Assembly: GCA_036346205.1 (NCBI GenBank)
Contig: JARFJB010000889.1
Span: forward strand, 338,501 to 402,500
DNA: 64,000 nt
DNA from: Vesta saturnalis
Taxonomy: Eukaryota; Arthropoda; Insecta; Coleoptera; Lampyridae
Reading direction: 5' to 3'
The position numbers and the translations under genes were made by a program. The notes beneath the pieces were generated by a model, which saw only the letters and a list, made by a program, of their open reading frames with translations, was not told the origin of the DNA and did not search any database. Positions 1-13,120 of this stretch are shown piece after piece (position 1 is the stretch's first letter; each line of letters opens with the position of its first letter).

Positions 1-326
1 CTAAGATTTAATATTTATGGCCGGAGGGTTATGGACATAACTAATGTCGTCGCAAAAAGTTTGCAGGCTGGAGTTTCAATTAAAAAATAACCATTGGTGC
101 GATTCGAATGAACTAGAGAGAAAATTAAAACCTATTGTTTAGTTCTCGGTTACTTAGGTGTAACAAATACTTTTTTAAATGCCTTTTAACAAACATACTG
201 TATTCGAACGGTGCAAAGTAACCGTTCTTCAGGGTTTGTGGCGCCATAGCTAGCTAGAAAACCAATAGATCAAATCGTACGAGTATGTTGTAAATGAACA
301 TTCAGGTGAGAATTGACAAGATGATG
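1..326. other. AT-rich intergenic sequence, nothing recognised
   Basis: No convincing open reading frame, RNA gene or repeat end was seen here. It lies outside the inverted flank that begins near 327. Confidence 0.5.
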
Positions 327-522
327 AGCTAAATGAAGTGAGTATCGTATAAAGTAACCTATAAATTAATAATAAATAATTATAATAATATAATGTTATT
401 TTCAAATACCATTAACTTATGACCCAGATAATGAATTCGCAATTGTTTATGAAAGTTAAATGATTCATCATCATACTTCCGTAACGGAGAATGTCCTACA
501 CAAACGATGTTGTGGGTGGGTG
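327..522 (+). repeat. Left arm of an inverted pair flanking GT/CA arrays
   Basis: Read as + strand, this ~190 bp AT-rich segment matches the reverse complement of about 3652-3867 almost continuously, with scattered substitutions. Shared blocks include the stretch around 350-385, the 450-468 block and the 506-522 block that runs into GTGGGTGGG. Each arm ends exactly where its GT (here) or CA (right arm) array begins, so the repeated unit is flank plus array. No coding capacity was seen. Confidence 0.8.
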
Positions 523-681
523 GGTGTGTGTGCGCGTGGGTGTATGTGCGCGTGCGTGTGCGTGGGTGGGTGAGTGTGTACCTGCGCGCTTGCTTGAGTG
601 CGTGTGTGGAAGACTGAGAGTGTGCAGGTACGTGTGCGTGTGTGAGTTTGTGCGTGCGTGGATAGGGGTGTGTGTGTATGT

Positions 682-720
<39 letters not shown>

Positions 721-1078
721 GTGTGGTGATGTGTGAGTGTGTGTGCGCGTGTGTGGTGTGTGTGTGTGTGTGTGTGTTGTGTGTGTTGTTGTATGATGGT
801 GTGTGTGTGTGTGTGTGTGGTGCGTGAGACCGTGCGTTCGCGTTTCCGTGTGCCGTATGTCCGTGTATCCGTGTGTCCGTGTGTCCGTGTGTCCGTGTAT
901 CCGTGTGTCCGTGTGTCCGTGTGTCCGTGTCCGTGTGTCCGTGTGTCCGTGTGTCCGAGTGTCCGTGTTCCGTGTATCCGTGTGTGCGTGTCCGTGTGTC
1001 CGTGTGTCCGTGTGTCCGTGTGTCCGTGTGTCCGTGTGTCCGTGTGTCCTTGTGTCCGTGTGTCCGTGTGTCCGGGTG
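514..1078. repeat. GT-rich microsatellite with TGTGTCCG octamer minisatellite
   Basis: An imperfect (GT)n tract with GC and TGGG variants covers about 514-835. It is followed by an octamer array with unit TGTGTCCG (about 855-1075), with occasional deletions and substitutions that shift register. Apparent cysteine- and valine-rich reading frames are translations of the repeat and not genes. Confidence 0.95.
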
Positions 1079-1080
1079 AT

Positions 1081-2757
<1,677 letters not shown>

Positions 2758-2989
2758 GTAAGTTGATAGTTATTTAGATATTGAATAAATTTGAACGAAT
2801 ACTTACAGCAAGGATATTTGTTAACCTTCAAATTATGCTTTTGTATTAAAAAAACCTTATGATGTTTTTTTTGCATGAAATATGAACGTGTTTCAGAAAT
2901 ATTAGAATAAGTCAGTTCCAGGGCAAATAAAGACAAGGTTAAATAAAAAATTACAAGCGTGTGTGACATACTTTTTTTGTGTGCTAACA

Positions 2990-3321
2990 TACACCCACAC
3001 ACACACGCACACGCACACACACACACATACACACTTGCACGTTCGCACACACACACCCACGTACACGCACACACACGCGTACAGACGCGCAAACATGCGC
3101 ACACATGCGCGCAGGTACACGAACACACATGCGCGCTCATACATACGCGCACACACACACACATACACTCGCACACGTCCCACAGCGACACACCTGCACA
3201 CGTCCACACACACACACAGTCCACATACGCGCACACGCAAACACATGCGCACACGCACAACACAACACAAAACACATATACACACACACACACACACACA
3301 AAACACACAGACACACACAAC

Positions 3322-3374
<53 letters not shown>

Positions 3375-3621
3375 TACAAGTGAAACTCACAAACGCACAC
3401 GTACCCGCACACTATCACGCCCACACACGCACTATGTACGCACCACCCACAGACAAACACACACGCGACGCACGCACGCACCAACACGCCACACGCACAC
3501 GCACACGCCACGCCCACGCCACGCCCACGCACGCACGCACGCATGCACGAACGCACGCACGCACACGCACGCACCCACACCACACACACACGCACGCACG
3601 CACCACGCAACGCACGCACAC

Positions 3622-3657
<36 letters not shown>

Positions 3658-3660
3658 ACC
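2990..3660. repeat. CA-rich microsatellite
   Basis: Imperfect (CA)n with CG-containing variants (ACGC, ACGCACGC). The array is the reverse-complement partner of the GT array at 514-835 and borders the matching inverted flank at its right edge. Histidine/threonine-rich reading frames here are repeat translations. Confidence 0.95.
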
Positions 3661-3867
3661 CACAACATCGTTTTTGTAAGACACTGCACTCTCCGTAATG
3701 GAAGTAAGATGATGAATCATTTAACTTTCATAAATAATTGCGAAAGTATTATCAGGGTCATCAGTTAATGTTATTTGAAAATAATTTTGATTACATTTTC
3801 AAACATTATTATAATTATTTATTATTAATTTATAAGTTACTTTATAGAACACTCACTTCACTTAGCC
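3652..3867 (-). repeat. Right arm of the inverted pair flanking GT/CA arrays
   Basis: Reverse complement of 327-522 with moderate divergence. Similarity ends near 3867, where both arms run into unrelated sequence. The open frame at 3738-4166 crosses this arm boundary and has no recognisable domain, so it is not called as a gene. Confidence 0.8.
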
Positions 3868-4172
3868 CGTTTTATTATTATTCCATTCAGAGATACATAT
3901 TTGTACATACGCCAATAGCTGGTAATGTATCATGTTATGAATGTCACAACGAAGATAACCCTACTAAGTCAAATACTCATGCGATCTTCAGGTACGGAGA
4001 GGCGCAGTGCCTTATAGAACCGTCTCCAGCATCAACAAAAATGTTGTCATTATTTTCGAAAGTACGCGGAATTTTTTTTGATATTTCTAAGCATTTGAAT
4101 TTTAACCAAATATGTATCTTTATTAATAACAAAGTTACTCATGCAATACTAATCGATTTGGATTGAGATACA

Positions 4173-4243
<71 letters not shown>

Positions 4244-5015
4244 AAATTTTGTAGGTTATATTAGTGCCAATTTGAGATTTTCTTACATAAAAAGAATATG
4301 ACCGATTACCGGTTTCGCCGGAAATGGCGAAAAGCTAAAAATTTGAATAGAACACCCTATACATTTTTACATATTTGGATTCTAGCGCTTCAATAACATA
4401 CAGCTCATCTGTCAAATTTCAACTCAGCCGTCATTTTAATTTTGTTTTGTTTTTTATTTTAGATCATTATGACGTTATCTATATTATAGATAATTGGCGT
4501 ACAATTACCCACACAATATTATTTTTCCTAATAATTAATGTTTGTCAAGTTTGTTAACGACCAAATCTAAAAATTACGGTTTTTTAGCTAAAACTCACTG
4601 TTCCCAATAGAAACATACATGGGCCACTGTGTATACTAAATAGCTCTTTCAGGTACTAGTAAAACGATATGCATAGTAATTTCTTTAGTTCGTAAATAAA
4701 GCACTAATTTTTAATTTTCTAAATTTTATTAACACAACATGCTCCTGAAGTCGAACTCTGTCAAAATAAAACGGCGTTTAAGTTGCCATTTGGCAAATGA
4801 ACTGTATGTATTTGAAGCCGTAGAATCCAAATACGTAAAAATATACTGGTTGTTCCATTTAAATTTTCAGCTTTTGTGTCATTTCTGGTGAAACCAGAAG
4901 TCGGTCATATTTTTATGTAAACAGATCCCAAACTGGCTCTAATATAACCCACTAAAACTAGAACATATCTAACGACCCGTTCAAAAGTTACAGGGGTGGC
5001 CCCTATTTGATTTAC

Positions 5016-5084
<69 letters not shown>
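4173..5084. mobile_element. Palindromic, (TA)n-capped non-autonomous element
   Basis: The left arm (about 4239-4450) is an inverted copy of the right arm (about 4760-5018). Matching landmarks are the GGTTATATTAG block, the TATGACCGA block, the TATTTGGATTCTA block and the ACATACAG block. Outside each arm lies a (TA)n tract of about 65 bp (4173-4238 and 5020-5084). The middle (~310 bp) is AT-rich and non-coding. This is the layout of a foldback or MITE-like element that carries or targets TA microsatellite at its tips. Autonomous partner unknown. Confidence 0.65.
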
Positions 5085-5086
<2 letters not shown>

Positions 5087-6554
5087 TGTGTGTGCGTCCG
5101 TGGTCACGCTAAATTAAAACATACCTAACCAATTTTAATGAAATTTACTTACAGTTACTTCAAAAATATCTCGGTTCTGTCAAATTTTTGTTAAAACGTA
5201 TTTACATATAATGATAGAAAGCACTAAAGTACATTTTATGAATATCTCGAAAACCATTAAGTTTATTAAAAAATTGAGGAAACTATTAAAGACTATTAAA
5301 TTTTATATAAGTTTTCTTATTGAAAATATCCTGTAGGGTAAGAAATGCATCCTTAAAAATCAAAATAGTACTTCAAGCAGTTCTCTTGACTACTTCTAAG
5401 ACAATGAACCTTTATACAAACGAATAGACAGTTTTTTGAAGATAATTAAATTTTAGATTTATTTTTCTTTCTTTATTTAGCAAATGATCAAGAAACTTCA
5501 TTTGAAATAATGTGTTTAATTTATACGTCATTTTGATTAACAATTTAAACGAAGTTCTATTTAAAAATGATTAAATTGTACAATACAAAGGGAGAAAACG
5601 TTGTCAGGTTGGTTTATATAATGTTTATTCTCTTAATCACAATCATTTAATGATGGGTATCTTTCAAACCATCTTTATCTATCTAAGTTTAAAAAATATC
5701 GTGAATAAATAGCGTTTGTTTATGTTGCATTTTGTTGTATAATGTAGGATTGTATTCACAAAGTAGTAATATGGTTGTATTTTAATAGCCACTTTCACAA
5801 TGAGCGAGAATCTTATGTAAAAGAAATAATTTACAAGGTTTGTTTAATCCGTTATTCTCATAGGTTCGTTAATTCTATTGGTCAATTTCGATATGGTAGT
5901 TTTTATTAGCGATACGAGAAATTAATTGGCATTGACATTTCTGTAAGCATAGGAATTTTTTTTATCATTTGTGTAAGTCTGGTTTCCTAACATCCACGGT
6001 CACGTGGGACTTGAAGATTAATAACGATTCTGAATGTTCAGCCGTCTTATACATATCTTTTAACATTAAAGTTTTAATGTTGCGCTTACTATTTACTTTA
6101 CGCTTAACGTTATTTCAAAAGATATTTTTTTCTAATTTTTTAAATAAATGATCAAATGTGCAAAAAAACGTTTAGCGAGTGCATTTTTTAACTTGTACAT
6201 TGCACATAGATATTTAACCCTTAACAATTGTGTTACAAGTAGATCTTTTAACTAAGAAATATTATATGACAAACTCCCTTAATTCAGACTTCAAGATAAA
6301 AAATCGATTATTTTTCGGAAAATACTCAACGTATAGTTAAGTGCAGCATACTTACCTGGTGTGATAAAATGTATAATGTGTTGTGTCAATAACTTTAAAA
6401 AGCGTTTTTAACGAATTTTAACGATCTTCCATTGCCGCTTAAGACATTAAGTATGTCAAACAACACCGTTTATACTTAATGTGATTTTAATGTGAATGTG
6501 AAAGTAAATGAAGCGTAAACTCGTTCACTGTATCGTTTACAATTAATAAAATCA
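5085..6554. other. AT-rich intergenic sequence, nothing recognised
   Basis: No gene or repeat end recognised. The frame at 5969-6151 (60 aa) is short, low-complexity and without a domain. Confidence 0.45.
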
Positions 6555-6627
6555 GGGGGTGTAGCTCAGATGGTAGAGCGCTCGCTTAGCATGCGAGAGG
6601 TACCGGGATCGATGCCCGGCACCTCCA
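6555..6627 (+). tRNA. tRNA-Ala (anticodon AGC)
   Basis: A 73 nt sequence folds into a full cloverleaf. The 7 bp acceptor stem contains the G3:U70 wobble that is the alanine identity element. The D arm is GCTC/GAGC, the anticodon stem is CTCGC/GCGAG with loop TTAGCAT (anticodon AGC), and the T arm is CCGGG/CCCGG. The discriminator is A73 and no CCA is encoded. Internal promoter boxes match the RNA polymerase III pattern (box A TAGCTCAGATGG, box B GGGATCGATGC), and a T-run at 6630-6635 serves as terminator. Unlike the tRNA-like repeats at 10.7 and 48.9 kb, this looks like a functional single gene. Confidence 0.96.
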
Positions 6628-6640
6628 ATTTTTTTAAAAA
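6628..6640 (+). terminator. Pol III T-run terminator of tRNA-Ala
   Basis: A T-run immediately follows the discriminator base of the tRNA gene, as expected for RNA polymerase III termination. Confidence 0.8.
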
Positions 6641-9262
6641 GGGTAAATACTGATTTACATGATCAAAACACTAGTTTATATGTACAATACTGTATTAAGT
6701 ACGCTAGATACAGCAATCTGCAATATTCTGTACGCCCACATTTCCTTAGCGATTTTGTGAAATAATAATTTTTTTGTCATATACCCGAGATTGTCCTAAA
6801 ATTTAAACTTTAACCGTTATAGTTTCTTCTGCCAGAAGAAAGTTAAACAATTGTACTGCACTGGCCCTTGTTATATAATTAATAACCAGAATAGTCTAGA
6901 TATCACATCTAATCTGCTAGTTTTTACAAATAAAATATCAATAAAACAACTTTTTTGCGGTCTACATACGTTTTAATAAGCATGACGTTTGGTTCCACCT
7001 TTATCAAAGTATTTCCCACATTGAAAAGAACATTACTTTTGATCAACATGAGTTTATTGCTAATTTAACAAAGGTAAAATTGATTTGCTTTACCCGACTT
7101 TTGTATGTAGAAGTTCAGATCTGAGGTAAATCAAAACACCTAATCAATGACACCTAATTGCAGATAGATATTGTTTTATATGCAAAGCAATATTTAATTG
7201 AACTGGTTAGAAGGATTAAATCCTTTCCACTGATTATTATGTGTGGCGTAATCAGATCTGTTAATTGGGAAACTCTTCGAACGGAAGTTTAAGTAGTTAC
7301 TGTCACAATTTTCTAATATAATACATAACTAACATGAAGGAAATGTTTTATAAAGTTTTGTATCAGAGCGAAGGTGATGGAAAATACAACTAACTTTCAG
7401 TTATAATGTTATACTAATTTAGTTTTGTCGCAAAATACCTTATTTAGGACAGAAATAATAATACCGTCAAGCTCTTTACAATTTATTCTTATTTTGTTAA
7501 ATAAAACAATTATATTAATTTATTTAACTAGGTGATATGATTAATTATAGTAACGACATACTCCTTTATTGTTTTAATTAATTCTCTGGGATTAAAAGAT
7601 ATAACAAACATATCTATCGTAACTTTATAGACAGAGAAATGTTAATTTTAATTTAAATATTGCAACTGAACGTAACTCTTGTTCTTGAATTTAAATTAAT
7701 TTACCATTAGTCAAATGCGTAAACGAGGTGCCTCCTTATTTTACAAATCTCTTACAAGCATCCTGTCAGAGAGAGAGTAAATTAATTTCCCTTGAGGATA
7801 AAAATATCGCGAGTAAAAAATGTCTTTTAATAATGTACACAACCGTGAAAAATTGTCATCTCATACGTTGTGTTCCAAATATCTATTACAATGGAGGCAA
7901 AAGTTAATAGGGGTTTAAAGGCATAAGAAGCCGTTTGGAACAAGTGTTACATATTTAATAAAGAAAAATATACTACCCATTGATTTAACTACTATACGCC
8001 ATATTGTATAAAATTCACACAAACACACACGGACACAATTTCAAATTTGCACAACTTTTAGTAATTATAGTTAATAAATAAAAAGAAATTTTATTAAATG
8101 TAACAATTTGCTTTAACCCTGATTGAGCGGTTTCGATAATATTATTGTTAGACCTTTCAAAACAGTGACATTTGTATATTGACGAGTAATAATTAGGTCT
8201 TTACTGGATTAAATAGTATGAAAATGGCATTTAGAACGTTGCATAAACTACCATCATACCATGAAAGTGCTACAGTTTTAAACAAAAATATCAGTACAAA
8301 GAAACGTTTTCTTTTCAGTAACTTTACTGATAACAAAACTAATAATAAACAAAATAATTACGGTTAACGGTTATGAAAGGCTAATGTCAATGTTAATTCC
8401 ATGCTAGTTATAAAATTGGAACCTTGAGATTTGGTTATGTTTTTATAATTTTAGTAGGTTATAATGATCGTATAAAGGTCACATTAAAACTTAATAAATA
8501 GGAATAGGAATTTGGGGGATCCGTTATATTGTTCAACTTATCTGTACCAGTAGATTTGGTACATATTCTGTTACCTTTAATTGATTCGGTGTGAGTCACA
8601 CGATGTAATTAAGTTTCTTATTGCGCTGAATTATATTTTCACATTGTGGAATTTTTGTTTTGCTTGCAAATCGACAATCTTTCAGCTGATTCATGTAGAT
8701 TGGCAATGAATTCGTCTTTAGATTTGTATATGTGGTCAGAGATTTTAAGTTTATCTAACGCATAGAACTTTACTTGATGTCTCATTGTGTCAGCGGTTTC
8801 CGTTTCGTGAGAAGTAAAAATAATGTTTGTAATTATGTTTGTGCACTTGAAACAGTTAAACGGTTAAACAGTGAAATCCGAAAAAAGTTACACAGAACGA
8901 GATTAGTAGCGTTTTTGAGTAAGGGAATCGTTCCTTTGTTTGTTTGGGATACGTCAAAATGGATTTCTAACAACTACATTCGTACAAATTAGCGGTGCAC
9001 CATCCACTGTAAATAATCAATTTTCTAACATACCGACTGAGAACCTATGGTAATAATGTACAATTATTTTATTAATAAGTAGGAATTACGTGACCATAGG
9101 CAATTATTTTGTTGGGTTGTTTGAAACACCGATTTATAGCTGAATTTTTATTAATCTTCCAGTTTGCGTCAAGTTAGTAATTATATCAGTTAACCAAATA
9201 AGTTCGTGCGGTTTTTTATGGTTAAATAATAGCGACTTGTTTTACTAGGGAGGAAAGTATAA
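6641..9262. other. AT-rich intergenic sequence, no supported gene
   Basis: The longest frame (8774-8992, 72 aa, +) has mixed composition but no domain I recognise and no visible splice-consistent continuation, so it is left uncalled. No transposon ends were seen. Confidence 0.4.
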
Positions 9263-9341
9263 CATTCCCTCACGTCGATGAAGGTTAATGCCCGAGTGTA
9301 GCGTAGCGAATTGAGGGCAGTAATCTAAGGGATGGAATCTG
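9263..9341. repeat. Imperfect hairpin of about 80 bp
   Basis: Outer half-sites ATTCCCT / AGGGATGGAAT and inner half-sites TTAATGCCC / GGGCAGTAAT are inverted around a GAGTGTAGCGTAGCGAATTGA loop. This could be a short foldback element or a decayed transposon terminus. No function is assigned. Confidence 0.4.
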
Positions 9342-9744
9342 ACTTACTCCAAAGTGGAACATATGATTTTTTCACCATCTGCATAAGTGTATCGTTCGGC
9401 TTTATCCCCCAAATGATGCTGCATTCGAAAACATTGATGTTAATACAATAACATTGAGTGGTTAATCGAAACGTATTTTAAATGTTAGTTTCAGTAATTT
9501 AACAAATTGCACTATTAATATCAATCATGCTGAATAATAAATTACGCAAAGTATTCTGCTTTGGTTTATATTTTTCTCATACAAGATATATTGGTTCCGT
9601 TGCTATATGGGAACGGGAGGGAATGTACATTGTCTCCTGCTGCTATTGCAAATCAATTACTGGCAGGCAAGTGCATATTTACGCCCCTAAAAATTACACT
9701 AACAACAGTGAATAATTGATACTTTCGAATATAGGTAGCGAAGA

Positions 9745-10561
9745 AAATATTTATTAACAAACAGTAATACACTATTATTCATCGAAGTAGCCACCATCGC
9801 AATTAATGACCTTTTGCTAACGTAAAACCAATTACGGTATGTGGCTCTTGTAAAATTCTATGGATTTTGAATTAAAAAATTAACGGGCTGCATTTATAAC
9901 ATCAAGTCTTGTTTTCAACTGTCTATGCAATTGTCAAGAGACAAAAAAAGGTGGTAATCACTTGGTGAAATGTCAGGAGAATATAGAGGTGAGGTAACGT
10001 TTTCCAGCCAAGTTCAGACATTTTTTCCCGGGTCAATTTTGCGGTATGCGGTCTATCATTATCCTATAAGAATAACACTTTCGTCTGATTGACTAAAGAA
10101 GGCAGTTTTTAGATGAGTGCTGTTTGTACTCTCTGAAGGTGTTCAAAATATAAGTTCGCAGTGACGGTTTGACCCCTTCCAAAAATACGTAATGGACTAT
10201 TCCGGTCGTTGTTCGAAGAAAATTTGTTGAACCACTTCTGCACTGTTCGATTACTTACGGCATCATCTCCAAATGCGGTACATATTCTTCTGCCGGCTAC
10301 TGCGGCGTTAGTACCAAGTTTGTATTCATAGGTTAAACAACCGCGAATTAAGGTTTTATTCGTTTCCATTTTCAACGATTTAAATTCGGAGCTGATCAAT
10401 TGTTGCCAAATATATATGTAGCCGACAAAAGACGGATTGGTAATAAAGTGAATGACGGATAACAAAAATGTGCTATCGATCAACAATTTAAAAAGATTCA
10501 TGACACTGCTGTACACGCGTCTAGCGGGAGAACGTGATGATACCGAAGCTCCACCCACCAT
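9745..10561 (-). pseudogene. Mariner (DD34D) transposase relic, internally deleted
   Basis: On the minus strand the mariner start is near 10372. It is followed by a helix-turn-helix segment with recognisable LTYEYKLGTNAA and NRTVQKWFNKF blocks. The protein then jumps directly to a TVTANLYFEHLQ block, so the region with the first catalytic aspartate is deleted. Downstream, the second aspartate (DNDRPHTAKLTREK, around 10040-10060, with an upstream TAG where histidine is usual) and the third (YSPDISPSDYHLF, around 9945-9985) are present with mariner-like spacing. A one-base loss sits between them at a CCT/CTC run. Terminal inverted repeats were not located. Non-functional, though the element it came from would catalyse cut-and-paste transposition at TA sites. 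Confidence 0.85.
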
Positions 10562-10675
10562 TTAGTCATTTCGCTCCCCTCTTGTATATATGTACATACA
10601 TAAACGTTCATTGTTTATGTTAACGTTTTTTGTTTTTAACGAACGAGCGAGCAGTTCATAAGTAAATTACGTAAT

Positions 10676-10838
10676 TAAAACTTTTTTAATACATAGAGAA
10701 CAAGTTTACCCCGAGTAGGACTTGAACCTACGACAAGTACTTTCCTAGAGTGCCCCTTTAGCAACTGAGCTACTGAGGTATAAGCCCAAATCGATGCAAG
10801 TCTTGTCCTTATGTGCGCAGAATAGGTGTAAGTCCTAT
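10676..10838 (-). repeat. tRNA-like small repeat, copy 1 (anticodon position AGG)
   Basis: On the minus strand, about 59 bp of family-specific leader (ACTTACACC, CACATAAGGACAAG, CTTGCATCGATTTGGG) precede a 73 nt tRNA-like body at 10707-10779, followed by a short tail ending CTATGTATT. Box A is TAGCTCAGTTGC and box B is GGTTCAAGTCC. D- and anticodon-stem pairing is degraded, the T stem GTAGG/CCTAC is perfect, and the loop CTAGGAA puts AGG in the anticodon position. Leader CACATAAGGACAAG and the reverse complement of the tail (ATACATAGAGAACAAG) are inverted relatives, suggesting short terminal inverted repeats. Confidence 0.75.
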
Positions 10839-10880
10839 ATTCAATATTAGCATACATATGTTGACTATGATCTCATTATA

Positions 10881-11036
10881 TATAGAACTTGCATCCATTC
10901 TACATGCATAAAGACAAAGCTTGCATCGATTGAGGCTTGCATATGAATAGCTCAGTTGTAGAACGGTACTCTAGTAAAGTACATGTCGTAGGTTCAAGTC
11001 CCGCTTGAGATAAACTGCTCCTTTATGTATTTAAAA
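10881..11036 (+). repeat. tRNA-like small repeat, copy 2 (anticodon position AGT)
   Basis: Same leader as copies 1 and 3 (GAACTTGCATCCATTC, ATGCATAAAGACAAAG, CTTGCATCGATTGAGG), tRNA-like body 10941-11012, and tail CTTTATGTATTTAA. The anticodon stem GTACT/AGTAC is intact, with loop CTAGTAA (AGT). Acceptor pairing is lost at the 5' side (ATATGAA). It lies head-to-head with copy 1, 42 bp away. Confidence 0.75.
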
Positions 11037-12869
11037 GTTTATGTTAATGTCAATTCACATAGTAAGTTAACTGGGTTAGAATACAATGCCAGTTTCAAGT
11101 TACAACTAATACATTTGCAATTTTTTTGTTAGCAGAACTATAGTTATCACCTTACGTGTAAACCAAGTAAAGGTTGTCAGACTTTTTATAAAACCGTTTT
11201 AATGCATGTTATAGACTGCTCAAATCACAACAGAGTAAAAGAGAGGCTTGGTAAAAGCTGAATTAGAGATATTCCGATGCAAGAAGGTATACGCTGTTCT
11301 GTTTCTGGATCCCTACCACCCATGCATAAATAGCACTTTTGCTAATGTAAATGTTTATACTCTAATTCGACGCTTGAAAGTTTCTTGACATTATTCACAC
11401 CTTTAGGTTATAATTTCTTTCCTTGGTAACGGTGCACTGTCGTCCATTTGCAAATTTGTAGGTTATTGGTTAGGTAGCCATAAATATCAAAGAGGCCGGT
11501 CGAAAGTGATTGCCTTTTAATCTGTGGTTTCCAAAATCACCACAAGCATGAGCACTTAAATAGATATTGCACAATTGGACAATTCGAACCATTTCATGGA
11601 TGGCCGAGAACCAATAACAGTTGTAATTTATTGTTATTGCCCTTGACAAGCACGTATCACTACCAAACTAAATCCACAAGAGCTAGACTTTGACATCATC
11701 ATAACATTAATACCATGAAAGAAAATATTCAAAGTAATGTCCATAAAGTAGCCAATGTTGTTAACAAAAGCAACGTAACATAACTTAAAAAAAAAATTAT
11801 AAACAAAATTAACCGCAATGGTTGTTACTACCGTTAGAACCGAGATGGTCTGAGGCACATACGACTTGTGTAAGGATATGTCTATAATTAATCACTGACC
11901 TAAAGATGTATTAGCGTTACATATGTTTAACTCTCTTTACTATTAAAGAAATCAGTAATAGTTACTACGGTTATTATTAGCTACCATTATTAAAGGTGTC
12001 ACTAATTAAAATTCAGTTGGAATAAATGAAATTCTGGGCATTTAGATTTTGGGTCGGAATGTGACACTAAAACTTTCTTGAAACGAGTTCGGAGAACGTC
12101 TTCGTTTATGTAAGTCAATATAAGTGCTATGATTCAACGGATCTACGCAATAATATACAAACCGGACGGTTCTGGTGATACTAGTAAAAGATTCGAACTT
12201 TATTTTATCCATACGTTTTGAGTACCTAACATAACTTGAGTCTAGAAACCAGAAAACACTATTGGACCACCTAGGAACGAAAAGCTATCTACCTTCAATG
12301 ATTCGAGAACTGTAGGTATTTCAGCAGTCCTTTAAAAACTATCGAGTACAATTATGTTCGAGCCAATAAACGGGTTTTAATTAACCACTACTTTCAGAAC
12401 TGGATGTAGTAGTGTTACAGTATTGTTAAATGTTACTAGTGACACTATCACTCCACTGTCAGCTTTGTTCAATCTTGAATTATCTAAAGCTTGGATACAA
12501 TTTGTTTCAAATAATCATCCCAAATTATGTTGAATTCAATAACGTTTTAGTCTATGTGGAATAAAATTATGGTGAACTATCACGTGTTAAGCTAACACTA
12601 GAATTTTCGAGTTGGTCAGGCCCAGTAATTTGGACGTAAGGTTTCATTAGTCAGCGTGCCTTCAAAAAATCCTCATCATCAGGTTCTAATACATAGAATG
12701 CTGTAACCTGAACTTTAATTTATCTTTAATGATTGATCGTTACTCCACTCTTGTGCTCGATCTTGGAACGTAGGTAACTCTTCAAACGACCGTAAAAATT
12801 TTACTAAATTAACTCAAATAAATTTATGGACATCCAGTTCTTACTTGTTGCTTTTTTCTTAATAAGATC
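11037..12869. other. AT-rich intergenic sequence, nothing recognised
   Basis: No supported gene, RNA or transposon end. The minus-strand frame at 11634-11858 has no recognisable domain. Confidence 0.4.
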
Positions 12870-13120
12870 CGGTACAATTCGCGTATCTTTATACTCCACC
12901 GACGCTAATCACAGCTAAACTAACCTAACACTATACGAAGTCGTTGGTAGCGCAAAGATACTTAGAATTGTACGGGTAATAGTATATTACATAACAAGGG
13001 TGGCAAGTAGCCTATTACGTACGAGTGAATTATTAAGATCGCCAGTGAGCGAAGCGACCGATAGCCGTAATATAAACGACTGCGTAATAGGTATTACCAA
13101 CCGAGATGTGTACTATTACC
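12870..13120. repeat. Nested inverted repeats
   Basis: Three inverted pairs are packed together: GGTACAATTCGCGTATCTTT near 12871-12891 with AAAGATACTTAGAATTGTAC near 12955-12974; GGTAATAGTA at 12975-12984 with TACTATTACC at 13111-13120; and CCTATTACG at 13011-13019 with CGTAATAGG at 13083-13091. The block resembles decayed foldback or MITE termini. It is non-coding. Confidence 0.55.

Noticed and set aside
3738..4166. 142 aa frame as a gene
   Set aside because: Spans the border of the inverted flank and unrelated sequence, with no domain.
8774..8992. 72 aa frame as a host gene
   Set aside because: No recognisable domain, no splice-consistent extension and a length common by chance in six frames.
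10941..11012. Functional tRNA-Thr (AGT)
   Set aside because: The acceptor stem is not paired and the sequence is embedded in a repeat family also present with AGC and AGG in the loop.
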